Positions 6,874 through 16,128 of a DNA stretch of 64,000 nucleotides are shown here, in pieces. The DNA lies in NCBI RefSeq assembly GCF_030227115.1, contig NZ_JASSUA010000001.1, positions 434,001 to 498,000 on the forward strand, in the 5' to 3' direction. A model generated the notes under the pieces. That model was given only the letters and a program-made list of their open reading frames with translations, did not search any database and had not been told where the DNA came from. A program made the position numbers and the translations under genes. The number at the start of each line of letters is the position of its first letter. The stretch's first letter is position 1. This DNA comes from Marinobacter sp. SS13-12. Its GTDB lineage: Bacteria; Pseudomonadota; Gammaproteobacteria; Pseudomonadales; Oleiphilaceae.

Positions 6874-9800
6874 ATGATTAACGCCATTATCCAGTGGTCG
6901 CTTCATAACCGATTCTTTGTGCTGCTTGCCACCCTGATCCTGACCGGGTGGGGGCTCTATGCCGTCAAGGAAACGCCCATTGACGCCATACCGGACCTGT
7001 CGGACGTGCAGGTGATCGTCAAAACCACCTATCCGGGCCAGGCGCCTCAGGTGGTGGAAGACCAGGTGACCTACCCGCTCACCACCGCCATGCTGTCGGT
7101 GCCGGGGGCCAAGACCGTTCGGGGTTTTTCCTTCTTCGGTGATTCCTTCGTTTACGTCATTTTCGATGACGACACCGACCTGTACTGGGCCCGTTCCCGG
7201 GTACTGGAATACCTGAGCCAGGTGTCCGGGGACCTGCCCGACGCCGCCAGACCGGAACTGGGGCCCGACGCCACTGGCGTTGGCTGGGTGTATTCCTACG
7301 CCCTGGTGGACCGCACTGGTCAGCACGACCTGTCAGAACTGCGGGCCATTCAGGACTGGTTCCTGAAGTTTGAACTGCAGACCGTACCCGGCGTATCCGA
7401 GGTGGCCAGCGTGGGCGGCATGGTCAAACAGTACCAGGTGGTGGTGGACCCGGACCGGCTGCGGGCCCACGACATTACCCTGCAGCGCATCCACGCGGCC
7501 ATCAACAACGCCAACCAGGAAACCGGCGCCTCGGTGGTGGAGATGGCCGAGGCGGAATACATGGTGCGGGTCACCGGCTACCTGCAAAACGAAGAGGATC
7601 TGCGGCAGGTTCCCCTGGGTGTTAACGACAATGGCAAGCCCCTGTTACTGAAGGATGTGGCGGATGTGCAGCTTGGCCCCCAGATTCGTCGGGGGATCGC
7701 AGAACTGAACGGGGAAGGCGAGGTGGCCGGTGGCATCGTGGTGATGCGCTTCGGGGAGAATGCCCTGGAAACCATTGAAGGCGTCAAACAACGCCTGGAG
7801 GACATCAAGGCCAGCCTGCCAGACGGAGTGGAAGTGGTCCCCACCTACGACCGCTCCACCCTGATCAACAACGCGGTGGACAACCTGTACGGCAAGCTGT
7901 TGCAGGAATTCCTGGTGGTCATCGTGATCTGCGCGGTGTTCCTGTTCCACCTGCGTTCCTCACTGGTGGTCATTGTCAGCCTGCCGGTGGGCATTCTCGC
8001 GGCCTTCGTGGTGATGCATGCCCAGGGCATCAACGCCAACATCATGTCCCTCGGGGGTATCGCCATTGCCATCGGCGCCATGGTGGACGGCGCCATCGTG
8101 ATGGTGGAGAACGTCCATAAACACATGGAGCGAACCCCGCTGACACCGGAAAACCGGTGGGCCGTGATGTCACGGGCCGCTGGCGAGGTCGGGCCGGCGC
8201 TGTTTTTCTCGCTGATGATCATCACCGTGAGCTTTCTGCCGGTGTTCACTCTTGAAGCCCAGGAAGGCAAACTCTTCGCCCCCCTGGCCTTCACCAAGAC
8301 CTACGCCATGGCAGCGGCGGCAGGGCTGGCCATCACCCTGGTGCCGGTGCTGATGGGATATTTCATCCGTGGCAAGGTCTTGCCCGAGCATCGCAACCCC
8401 ATCAACCGGCTGCTGATCGCCCTGTACCGGCCGGTGATCGGCTGGGCCCTGCGGCGGCCGGCGCTGATGCTGGCGGGTGGCCTGGTGGTGCTGGTGATTG
8501 GCTTCTGGCCCGCCAACAAACTGGGCAGTGAATTCATGCCGCCCCTGGATGAGGGCGATCTGATGTACATGCCCACTACTTATCCCGGCATTTCCATCGG
8601 CAAGGCACGGCAGATTCTGCAGCAGACCGACAAGCTGATCGCGACTATTCCGGAAGTGGAGACCGTGTTCGGCAAGATCGGCCGCGCTGAAACCGCCACT
8701 GATCCAGCCCCGCTGACCATGATCGAGACCTTTATCCAGTTCAAACCCCGGGATCAGTGGCGGCCAGGCGTGACGCCAGAATCCCTGCGCCGGGAACTGG
8801 ACGAAACCGTCAGGCTGCCCGGCCTGACCAACGCCTGGGTAATGCCCATCAAGACCCGCATCGACATGCTTTCCACTGGCATCAAGACCCCGGTCGGCAT
8901 CAAGGTGGCCGGGCCAGATCTGGACGTGATTCAAGGGATCGGGGAGGAACTGGAACGGGTACTGGCCGATCTGCCCGGTACCGCCTCGGTCTTTTCCGAG
9001 AGGGTGGCGGGCGGGCGCTACATCAAGGTGGACATACAACGGGAGGCTGCCGCCCGGTTCGGCCTGAACATTGAAGACATCCAGGCCGTGGTCCGCACCG
9101 CCATTGGTGGCATGAACGTGGGCAGCACCGTGGAAGGCCTGGAACGCTATCCCATCAACCTGCGTTATCCCCAGGGCTACCGGGATTCGGTGGAGCAGAT
9201 GCGCCTGCTGCCCATGGTGACACCCAACGGTCAACGCATCGCCCTTGCGGACGTAGCCGATATCCGGATCGACAAAGGCCCCCCGATGATCAAGTCGGAA
9301 AACGCCCGCATCAACGGCTGGACCCTGGTGGATATAGAGGGCCGGGACCTGGGCAGCTGGGTCGAAGAAGCCCAGGAACGGGTGCGAAACACAGTGGAGC
9401 TGCCCGCAGGCTACTCACTCACCTGGTCCGGCCAGTACGAATACATGCAGCGCGCCAAGGAACGCCTGACCATGGTGGTGCCCCTGACCCTGGCCGTTAT
9501 CATCATCCTGCTGTACCTGAACTTTCGTAACCTGACCGAGGTGGGCATCATCCTGGGCACCTTGCCATTCGGGATGATCGGCGGTATCTGGCTGATGTAT
9601 CTGCTGGGTTACAACCTTTCTGTAGCCGTGGCCGTCGGCTTTATTGCCCTGGCCGGAGTAGCCGTTGAAATTGGCGTACTGATGCTGGTGTACCTGAACC
9701 AGTCCCTGCACAACGCTCTGGAGACCGTGGATCATCAGCCAGGGGAGTTGTCGGCAGATGCCCTGCGCCAGGCCATCAGCGACGGAGCCGCCCAGCGGGT

Positions 9801-10020
9801 GCGCCCGATCATGATGACCTTTGCCGCCATCGTTGCCGGCCTGATTCCTATCATGCTCAGCAGTGGCACCGGTTCGGAAGTGATGCAACGCATCGCCGGC
9901 CCGATGATCGGCGGCATGATCACCACCCTGATGCTGACGCTGCTGCTGATTCCGGTGATTTTCTATCTCTGGCAGCGTGCGCGTCTGAAAACTCTCGCCA
10001 GAAAAGGAACTACCCAATGA
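6874..10020 (+). CDS. cusA: Heavy-metal RND efflux pump (inner-membrane transporter)
   Basis: 1048 residues, the normal length for CusA/CzcA-type HME-RND pumps. The N-terminus IDAIPDLSDVQVIV is the family signature. A first membrane helix, two large periplasmic loops and two clusters of membrane helices follow in the usual order (about 340-550 and 860-1030). Proton-relay acidic residues lie in the region of the IAIGAMVDGAIVMVENVHK motif. A Met-containing segment, NAWVMPIKTRIDMLSTGIKT (about 648-667), and MYMPTTYPGIS (about 567-577) match the Met residues used by CusA for Cu(I)/Ag(I), which favours monovalent over divalent metal. It uses the proton gradient to pump metal to CusC. The next gene overlaps its stop by four bases. 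Confidence 0.92.
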   Translation: MINAIIQWSLHNRFFVLLATLILTGWGLYAVKETPIDAIPDLSDVQVIVKTTYPGQAPQVVEDQVTYPLTTAMLSVPGAKTVRGFSFFGDSFVYVIFDDDTDLYWARSRVLEYLSQVSGDLPDAARPELGPDATGVGWVYSYALVDRTGQHDLSELRAIQDWFLKFELQTVPGVSEVASVGGMVKQYQVVVDPDRLRAHDITLQRIHAAINNANQETGASVVEMAEAEYMVRVTGYLQNEEDLRQVPLGVNDNGKPLLLKDVADVQLGPQIRRGIAELNGEGEVAGGIVVMRFGENALETIEGVKQRLEDIKASLPDGVEVVPTYDRSTLINNAVDNLYGKLLQEFLVVIVICAVFLFHLRSSLVVIVSLPVGILAAFVVMHAQGINANIMSLGGIAIAIGAMVDGAIVMVENVHKHMERTPLTPENRWAVMSRAAGEVGPALFFSLMIITVSFLPVFTLEAQEGKLFAPLAFTKTYAMAAAAGLAITLVPVLMGYFIRGKVLPEHRNPINRLLIALYRPVIGWALRRPALMLAGGLVVLVIGFWPANKLGSEFMPPLDEGDLMYMPTTYPGISIGKARQILQQTDKLIATIPEVETVFGKIGRAETATDPAPLTMIETFIQFKPRDQWRPGVTPESLRRELDETVRLPGLTNAWVMPIKTRIDMLSTGIKTPVGIKVAGPDLDVIQGIGEELERVLADLPGTASVFSERVAGGRYIKVDIQREAAARFGLNIEDIQAVVRTAIGGMNVGSTVEGLERYPINLRYPQGYRDSVEQMRLLPMVTPNGQRIALADVADIRIDKGPPMIKSENARINGWTLVDIEGRDLGSWVEEAQERVRNTVELPAGYSLTWSGQYEYMQRAKERLTMVVPLTLAVIIILLYLNFRNLTEVGIILGTLPFGMIGGIWLMYLLGYNLSVAVAVGFIALAGVAVEIGVLMLVYLNQSLHNALETVDHQPGELSADALRQAISDGAAQRVRPIMMTFAAIVAGLIPIMLSSGTGSEVMQRIAGPMIGGMITTLMLTLLLIPVIFYLWQRARLKTLARKGTTQ

Positions 10021-11249
10021 TCCGACATACCGGAATTCAGACCGTTCTGGCGGTCTTTATCACACTATCTGCACCGGCAATGGCCGAATCGCCTGAAACA
10101 GTGGAGCAATGGGTTGATGAGGCACTGGCCAACAACGCTACCTTGGGCGCCTTACAATCAACCATCGAAGCGGCAGAAGCCGAAGTGGAAGGCTCGGGCA
10201 CCTGGGCAGACCCTGTTGTCAAGTATGGCCTGGCTCCCGAAACCCTGGAGGGCCCGAACATGGTCGGGCACCGGTTTGAGGTCAGCCAGAAATTGCCCTG
10301 GCCGGACCAGCTGTCGGCCTCCCGCGAAGCCTCGGAAGCTGGCGTAGTTGCGGCCAGACACGACAGCCTCTGGCAAACCCGAAAACTGACCGCCTCCGTC
10401 AAGGAAGCCTATGCCCGCTGGTGGTATTCGAACCAGGCCATTGAGCTGCATCACGAAACCCGCGCCCTGGTGGAACAATTAACCGAAATCGCCAGACAGA
10501 GACTGGATTATGGCGAGGGCTCGCAGAGCGACTTACTCCGTATAGCAACGGAGCTGGACACCCTGGACACGCAATTGGTCGGACTAAAGGGCGAACAGGC
10601 CCGGATTTCCTCCAGCTTCATCCCATTGCTGGGCCGACGCCCCCAACCGTCCGGACTGGCGCTAACCGTACCCCCTCGCACACCCATGGCCACAGACAGC
10701 CTGGCGGAAATCGATCACCCACTGGTTCAGGCCGCCGAGGCCCGAACGGCCGAAGCGCGCGCCCGACTGGACGCTGCAGAAGTCAGCCGCAGACCTGTAT
10801 TTACCGCCAGTGCTGGCTACAACGGCCTCTGGGCGGACGAAAGCAAACGCTGGATCGTTGGCGTTGGCGTACAGGTTCCTTTGAGTGGGCAGCGACAGAA
10901 AAGTGCCGTTCGCAAGGCCGCGGCGGAAGTATCGAGGCACCAGTGGCAAACCACCCAGGCCCACCGTGACCTGCTCGCTTCCATTGGCGATATGACGGCA
11001 GCTGTGCAAGCCGGCCACGGACGCCTGGAAATTCTTGATGAGCGGCATATTCCCAACCAGCGTGCGCACTGGGAAGCCAGCCTGAACGAACTGGCCAGCG
11101 GCGCCGACCGGCTGGAAGACGCCATCACCAGCGCACGACAGCTCACCGGAGTACAACTCACACGGACTGCGGTCATCCGCGACCTGTTCAGCGCCAGGGC
11201 CCGTTACGAGGCCTTGTCACCCATGCCAACCAACGCACTATCAAACTGA
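10017..11249 (+). CDS. cusC: TolC-family outer-membrane efflux channel
   Basis: 410 residues with a signal peptide ending in PAMAES (about 21-26). The rest has the long amphipathic coiled-coil helices and repeated architecture of outer-membrane efflux proteins. It forms the exit duct for the CusA/CusB pump. Its ATG overlaps the cusA stop (ATGA), pointing to translational coupling. There is no lipobox Cys after the signal, unlike E. coli CusC, so the cusC name reflects context more than close similarity. Confidence 0.82.
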   Translation: MIRHTGIQTVLAVFITLSAPAMAESPETVEQWVDEALANNATLGALQSTIEAAEAEVEGSGTWADPVVKYGLAPETLEGPNMVGHRFEVSQKLPWPDQLSASREASEAGVVAARHDSLWQTRKLTASVKEAYARWWYSNQAIELHHETRALVEQLTEIARQRLDYGEGSQSDLLRIATELDTLDTQLVGLKGEQARISSSFIPLLGRRPQPSGLALTVPPRTPMATDSLAEIDHPLVQAAEARTAEARARLDAAEVSRRPVFTASAGYNGLWADESKRWIVGVGVQVPLSGQRQKSAVRKAAAEVSRHQWQTTQAHRDLLASIGDMTAAVQAGHGRLEILDERHIPNQRAHWEASLNELASGADRLEDAITSARQLTGVQLTRTAVIRDLFSARARYEALSPMPTNALSN

Positions 11250-11262
11250 AAGAGGCTCCACC

Positions 11263-11469
11263 ATGAAACTATTACTCGCAATTCTGTCCATACTTGCCCT
11301 GTTCCCCGCAACCGCACTGGCGGCCCCGGAGACAGGTTTTTGGGAATTCTGCAATTCTATGATGTCAGGCATGGGCTGGATGATGCTGCCCATGATGATC
11401 ATGCCTCTGCTCCTGATCATTCTATTGGTGCTGGGAGTTCTGGCACTGATCAAATATCTGAAAAATTAA
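11263..11469 (+). CDS. Small Met-rich membrane protein at the end of the cus operon
   Basis: 68 residues. A signal-like N-terminus (LLLAILSILALFPATALA) is followed by a short loop with one Cys and a Met-rich stretch (NSMMSGMGWMMLPMMIMP). A hydrophobic helix and a basic end (IKYLKN) follow. It begins 13 bases after cusC, so it is almost certainly in the same operon. Met clusters in a membrane-edge segment suit Cu(I)/Ag(I) coordination, but that role is an inference. It is not a recognised family to me. Confidence 0.7.
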   Translation: MKLLLAILSILALFPATALAAPETGFWEFCNSMMSGMGWMMLPMMIMPLLLIILLVLGVLALIKYLKN

Positions 11470-11481
11470 CCGAGGAGGGCG

Positions 11482-13500
11482 TCAGCGACGCCCGCGCAAC
11501 TTGCTCAATACACCCTGAACCCAGTCCCTGGCTTCTTCGAGTGTGTGGTTGTCTTCAACAAGACCTCGAAGCGCCTGGACCTGCTGCTCGAACAGACCCG
11601 GCCGGCTCAGCTCCTCGGCCTTCTCATCCGGGCCCAGCGGCAGGATATGTTCGAAATAGGTGCCGCCGAGGATGCGACGCAGGAAGCCTTCGCCCAGAAA
11701 TGCCTCGTCGTTATTCAGGGTACGGGTCGCCCGCAGCAGCCGGCGGATATCGTACTGGCCCGGATAGATGTCCGGCACCTGTTTATTGATACCCAACAGG
11801 CTGTAGACGCCGACCCGGGCTGTGCGCACCGAACTTTCCAGTGTAAACACCACATCGTTGTGGGTCTCCACAAACTGGCCCATGCAGGCCAGGTTGCTGT
11901 AGCCTTCCGGCACGACCCAGGGCCGGTCACCTTTGGCGCGTGGCATGAATTGCGCGGTGATGTAGGGCATCAGCGCAATCCGGGTTCTAGTGGCGGCCAT
12001 CACCTCGTCGAGCTGATCGATCAGGCCCAGGTGATAGCACATCTCGGCCAGCACCTCTTTGCCGGTACATTCGGGCATCGGCTTTTTCACGTAATCGCCG
12101 GGCTTGTCCATCAACAGAGCGTAGGTCCACAGCACAATCACGTCATCAGGCTGGTCCGGAAAATGTGGCTGGCGGTTGCAGGTGAAGCTCATCAGCCAGG
12201 CTGAATCGGTAAAAGTGATGATTCCGCCTGTTGCCGTGAATCCGGAATAGGGGTCGTTGACCGACAGCTCCATTAGCTTGTCCATCAAAGGGGAGGGCCT
12301 GCAGGTGAGGGTGACGGACTCCCAGGTTGAGCCGGGGATGTCGCCGCAAAACTTCTCCGGCCGGCCAAACACGTCCGATTGCTGCGCCAGGTTTGTCCAC
12401 AACTGCCAGCCGGAACCCGGGCCTGCCTTAGCGTAATCTTTCAGTTCTGGCGCCGTGTCGTCATCGCCGTAAGCGGTGTCTTCGGTCATTGAGCCGGTGG
12501 TGATGAACACCAGGTCGCGCCCGCCGACGTTAAAGGTCTTATCTCCTTCGCTGCCATGGCACTGGATCGCCGTGACCGTTCTGGCGTCACCAGAAGTTTC
12601 CATCTCCAGGTTCTCGACAATGGTGTCGTACTGGATGTTAACACCCTGGTTCTTGAGCCAGTTCATCAGCGGGCGCACGAAAGCATCGTATTGATTGTAT
12701 TTCGGAAAGACGAGCGAGGTCATGTCGTTGAGCCCGTCCATCAGGTGCAGGAAACGGTGCATGTAGAGTTTCATTTCAAGCACGGAATGCCAGTTCTGGA
12801 AGGCAAACATCGTCCGCCAGAAGGTGTAGAAATTGCTGTTAAGAAACCCTTCGCTGAACCACTCCTCCACCGTGATGTCGTCCAGGTCCTCCTTGCGCGC
12901 CAGCAGAAGCCTGACCACTTCCAACTGCTGCCGTTTGGTCAGTTCCATGGTCGAAAAGTCCCTGATCTGGCCCTGTTTCTCCAGCAACCTTGCCTTTGAC
13001 CAGTTCTTGTCGGCATCGTTTACGATGCGGTATTCATCCAGCACGGTGAAAGGTTCCGGCAACTCCAGAGCCGGTATCTCCGAGAACACATCCCAGAAAT
13101 TCTGGTAGGTCATTTCCATTTCCCGACCGCCACGCACGATGTAACCGTCTTCGGCGTTACCGGCGCCATCAAGGGAGCCGCCCTCAATGTCCTGCTCTTC
13201 CAGGAAGGTAATATTGCCAGCCGGCATATGGCCGTCACGGATCAGAAAGAAAGCGGCGGACAGGCCGGCGATACCACTGCCCACAATCCAGGCGCGCCGG
13301 TCTACGATACCGTCGGTGGGAAGCGGGCGATTGTTGACATAGGCACCGTGCAGGTCCGCCGGAGGCAGCGGCGTATCAATACCGTTGTGCAGATGCCGGG
13401 AGGAAGCGTCGGGGGTGACATCAACGCCCTGGGCCTCCAGTGCGTCGATATGGGCTTTGAGTTTCGAGGGCGCTGTTCCGGGGATATCCGAGCGGGCCAT
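11482..13500 (-). CDS. ohyA: Oleate hydratase (MCRA family)
   Basis: 672 residues from ATG 13500, which is preceded by AAAGGAGATCC. An FAD-binding Rossmann motif GSGIAGLSAAFFLIRDG starts near residue 73. The flavin-dependent core follows, including EGGSLDGAGN and RGGREMEMTYQNFWD, both characteristic of fatty acid hydratases. It adds water across the cis-9 double bond of oleate to give 10-hydroxystearate, a membrane-lipid detoxification or carbon-storage reaction. It ends close to and converges with the cus operon, so it is transcribed separately. Confidence 0.92.
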   Translation of the reverse strand: MARSDIPGTAPSKLKAHIDALEAQGVDVTPDASSRHLHNGIDTPLPPADLHGAYVNNRPLPTDGIVDRRAWIVGSGIAGLSAAFFLIRDGHMPAGNITFLEEQDIEGGSLDGAGNAEDGYIVRGGREMEMTYQNFWDVFSEIPALELPEPFTVLDEYRIVNDADKNWSKARLLEKQGQIRDFSTMELTKRQQLEVVRLLLARKEDLDDITVEEWFSEGFLNSNFYTFWRTMFAFQNWHSVLEMKLYMHRFLHLMDGLNDMTSLVFPKYNQYDAFVRPLMNWLKNQGVNIQYDTIVENLEMETSGDARTVTAIQCHGSEGDKTFNVGGRDLVFITTGSMTEDTAYGDDDTAPELKDYAKAGPGSGWQLWTNLAQQSDVFGRPEKFCGDIPGSTWESVTLTCRPSPLMDKLMELSVNDPYSGFTATGGIITFTDSAWLMSFTCNRQPHFPDQPDDVIVLWTYALLMDKPGDYVKKPMPECTGKEVLAEMCYHLGLIDQLDEVMAATRTRIALMPYITAQFMPRAKGDRPWVVPEGYSNLACMGQFVETHNDVVFTLESSVRTARVGVYSLLGINKQVPDIYPGQYDIRRLLRATRTLNNDEAFLGEGFLRRILGGTYFEHILPLGPDEKAEELSRPGLFEQQVQALRGLVEDNHTLEEARDWVQGVLSKLRGRR

Positions 13501-13787
13501 TAAAGGATCTCCTTTCCTGTGAGGTAAGTATCTTTGCATTGTGAACCCATAAACCGGGAGGGTGGGTGACACACATCAATCTGACCGGCGAGGAAACATC
13601 TTCACCAGTACTCCGCCTGCTGACCCACTCTTCTTACCATCATTCTATGACTGTTCGAGTATGATAGAGTCACCCTGAGGGGACGGCAGTGACACCCCGA
13701 CGGGGTTCGTTCAACGCCCTGGCCCGGGGACAGGGAGATCATTGCCTACTGCCGCCGGACTACCGGTCATTAACCCGAGGCATTCCT
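13501..13787. other. Divergent intergenic region ohyA / sterol-desaturase-like gene
   Basis: This 287-base region separates two divergent genes. A TATGAT hexamer at 13660-13665 could be a -10 box for the plus-strand gene, with no clear -35. An in-frame ATG at 13689-like position would extend the downstream protein but encodes a non-typical N-terminus, so I leave it out. Confidence 0.35.
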
Positions 13788-14621
13788 GTGACCGACACTC
13801 TGCTTGCTAACGAACCCCTCATCCGGGTCAGCTTTTTCCTCCCGGTGCTGGCCATGATGGCCCTATGGGAAGTGTTTGCGGCACGCAGGCCACAGCAGAT
13901 CGGGCGACTGACACGCTGGCCCAACAATCTTCTCATCGTTGTTCTGGACACACTGGCCGTACGCCTGGTATTCCCTGCGGCGGCCGTCGGCACTGCCTTT
14001 ATGGCATCGGAAAACGGTTGGGGTTTGCTGAATCTGGTATCGCTGCCAGGTTGGTTTGCGGTGATTGTATCGGTACTGGTGCTGGACGCCGCCATCTACT
14101 TCCAGCACCGACTGTTCCATGCCGTGCCCTGGCTCTGGCGCCTTCACCGGATGCACCACGCAGATCTGGAATTTGACGTGACCACCGGCCTGCGCTTCCA
14201 TCCCATCGAGATCGTTCTGTCCATGGCCATCAAACTGACCGTGGTGCTGGCATTGGGTGCCCCGGCGCTGGCGGTGGTGATTTTCGAGGTATTGCTGAAT
14301 GCCACCTCCATGTTCAACCATGGCAACGTCCGGATGCCCCTCTGGCTCGATCGGTATATGCGGCTGTTCGTGGTGACACCCGACATGCACCGGGTCCACC
14401 ACTCGGTCATCGTGCGGGAGACCGACAGCAACTTCGGCTTCAACCTGCCCTGGTGGGACCGGCTGTTCGGCACCTACCGAGCCCAGCCGGAAAAGGGCCA
14501 TCTGGGCATGACCATTGGAATCGAGGACTTTCGCACGGTGCAGGATCTGCGCCTGGACCGGATGCTGATCCAGCCTTTCCGGCCTGCTCACGAAAAGGCC
14601 AAGCTGAGCGTCAGAGAGTGA
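13788..14621 (+). CDS. Sterol desaturase/fatty acid hydroxylase superfamily protein
   Basis: About 277 residues from GTG 13788, after a CCGAGG site. Hydrophobic helices surround the histidine boxes HRLFHAVPWLWRLHRMHH (about 108-125), HPIEI and HRVHH (about 206-210). These are the di-iron ligands of this integral membrane oxygenase superfamily. A later DRLFGTY motif is also usual. The substrate (sterol, hopanoid, fatty acid or carotenoid-like) cannot be told from sequence. Its end overlaps the end of the convergent transporter gene by 11 bases. Confidence 0.82.
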   Translation: MTDTLLANEPLIRVSFFLPVLAMMALWEVFAARRPQQIGRLTRWPNNLLIVVLDTLAVRLVFPAAAVGTAFMASENGWGLLNLVSLPGWFAVIVSVLVLDAAIYFQHRLFHAVPWLWRLHRMHHADLEFDVTTGLRFHPIEIVLSMAIKLTVVLALGAPALAVVIFEVLLNATSMFNHGNVRMPLWLDRYMRLFVVTPDMHRVHHSVIVRETDSNFGFNLPWWDRLFGTYRAQPEKGHLGMTIGIEDFRTVQDLRLDRMLIQPFRPAHEKAKLSVRE

Positions 14622-15528
14622 AGTGAGGGTTCGGCCGGTCCATGGTTAGCCAGGCACCCAGCCAGATCCCCGCCAGCATACCCGCAAGGGCAGAGAGGCT
14701 GGCAGGGGATAACGCGGGCAGGGCCAGCAACAACTGGAAATCATTCCCCCCCAGCGCGAGCGCCGAGCCGATGCCCATCATGAGACCACTGCCAAGGTGT
14801 TTGCCGATTTCACCGCCGCCAGGCAGCACCCAGCGGAAGCGTCCGAAACGCCAGGCACCGACTGTCATGCCCAGCAACATGGCGACCAGAATCAGTGCCC
14901 GGGAAAGCGAAGGAGATGATGAGGCGCCAGTCATCAGATTCAGCCCCGCGTCCCGCACAAAATCACTGGGTGACCAGGCCGGTTCATACAGGAAGAGGAC
15001 GCCGGCAAAAATCCCCACCAGCATGATCCCACTCCACATGCGCCAGCGGTAGCGAAATTTCCAGTAAACCAGTATCGACGCCAGCACCAGGGCGCCCACG
15101 GCAAACCAGGGCAGAAGCCCGAGTTGGTAGGTTGTTCTGCGCAGGTCCGGCTCCACGTCCGCAATGATCAGCAGCACCCATCCGGCCAGCCAGCCCAGCA
15201 TGGTCAGCACCATGCGCAGGTCGCCGCTGGAAAGACGCGTTGCCGTGGAAATCGAACAGGCGCCATTGATCGCCGCCCCAACCCCGAACACGAAACCACC
15301 CAGGGGAATTGACCAGTGAAAGGGGTAGACCGCCAGGAAGGAATACTCGTGATATTCGAGCAGAGGTGTGAACAGGTAGATCCAGAACCCGGCGATAAGA
15401 ATGGCCGTCAGGCGCAGACGCCGGCCCCTGATCCAGTCACTGACGCCACGGACCATACAGAGGCCGGTTACCTGGGCGGTGTAACCAATCACCGCTGCAA
15501 TGGTCAATGCGATTACAACTGAAAACAT
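14611..15528 (-). CDS. YeeE/YedE family transporter
   Basis: 305 residues, about nine hydrophobic helices. It has two YeeE/YedE-type elements: an N-terminal TGLCMVRGVSD and a central GAAINGACSISTATR, each with the conserved Cys used in this family for sulfur-compound passage (thiosulfate in TsuA). It lies at the downstream end of a co-directional minus-strand set with the metal-linked genes at 15634-18343, after a 105-base gap, so operon membership is uncertain. A second YeeE-like protein is at 38722-39936. Confidence 0.78.
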   Translation of the reverse strand: MFSVVIALTIAAVIGYTAQVTGLCMVRGVSDWIRGRRLRLTAILIAGFWIYLFTPLLEYHEYSFLAVYPFHWSIPLGGFVFGVGAAINGACSISTATRLSSGDLRMVLTMLGWLAGWVLLIIADVEPDLRRTTYQLGLLPWFAVGALVLASILVYWKFRYRWRMWSGIMLVGIFAGVLFLYEPAWSPSDFVRDAGLNLMTGASSSPSLSRALILVAMLLGMTVGAWRFGRFRWVLPGGGEIGKHLGSGLMMGIGSALALGGNDFQLLLALPALSPASLSALAGMLAGIWLGAWLTMDRPNPHFTL

Positions 15529-15633
15529 GAGCGCCCTGCCTCCGTATCCTGATGCTCAGGACACACAAACAGGGCAATTGTTACCGGAGAGAACAGCACA
15601 ACACTGGGGCCGCACAGCAGCGGTCTTGATTGC

Positions 15634-16065
15634 TTAATGCTCCAGCGTTTTCTTGAGCTGCCCCAGCAGTCCGGCATAGATGCCGTGACAGAATTCAGCG
15701 GCGGACTCGTCATTGCCTTTCCAGTGTGAATACCATTCCACAAAGGTGCCGCCGTCGCCTTCCGTTACCGGACGAACCTGGACATGCCCTTCATAGTTGC
15801 TAACTTCATTGGAAGAAACCGGTGAAGGGCCTTCGTCGATGCTGTAAGTAAGCTCCCGGTTGTTGTCGTCGAGTGCATGCAGGGTCTCGTGAAACGCCTC
15901 GTTCAGTACTCTTTTGGCGCCCGGCTGGTCGCCTGCCTTGTCCCCGACAACATCAACCCTGGTTACCACATCCGGCGCCCAGCTCAGATCATGAAAGTCG
16001 CGAAGCTTTGCCCAGACTGTTTCAGCCGGCGCATTGACCACAACTGATTGATAGGTTTTGCCCAT
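15634..16065 (-). CDS. SRPBCC (START-like) family protein
   Basis: 143 residues matching the polyketide-cyclase/MxaD-like SRPBCC fold: N-terminal KTYQSVVVNAPAETVWAKLRDF (shown in part: VNAPAETVWAKLRDF), a central beta-sheet ending in TFVEWYSHW and a C-terminal helix. The fold binds a hydrophobic ligand in a deep cavity. GAGACTCACC before ATG 16065 supports the start. It follows the NHL-repeat gene after 63 bases, on the same strand as the HMA and outer-membrane genes, and is probably co-transcribed with them. Ligand unknown. Confidence 0.75.
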   Translation of the reverse strand: MGKTYQSVVVNAPAETVWAKLRDFHDLSWAPDVVTRVDVVGDKAGDQPGAKRVLNEAFHETLHALDDNNRELTYSIDEGPSPVSSNEVSNYEGHVQVRPVTEGDGGTFVEWYSHWKGNDESAAEFCHGIYAGLLGQLKKTLEH

Positions 16066-16128
16066 GGTGAGTCTCCTCGATCTTCTGCGTAAGTGACTTG
16101 TCTTTCTTTCGATCCCCTCTTTGCCACC

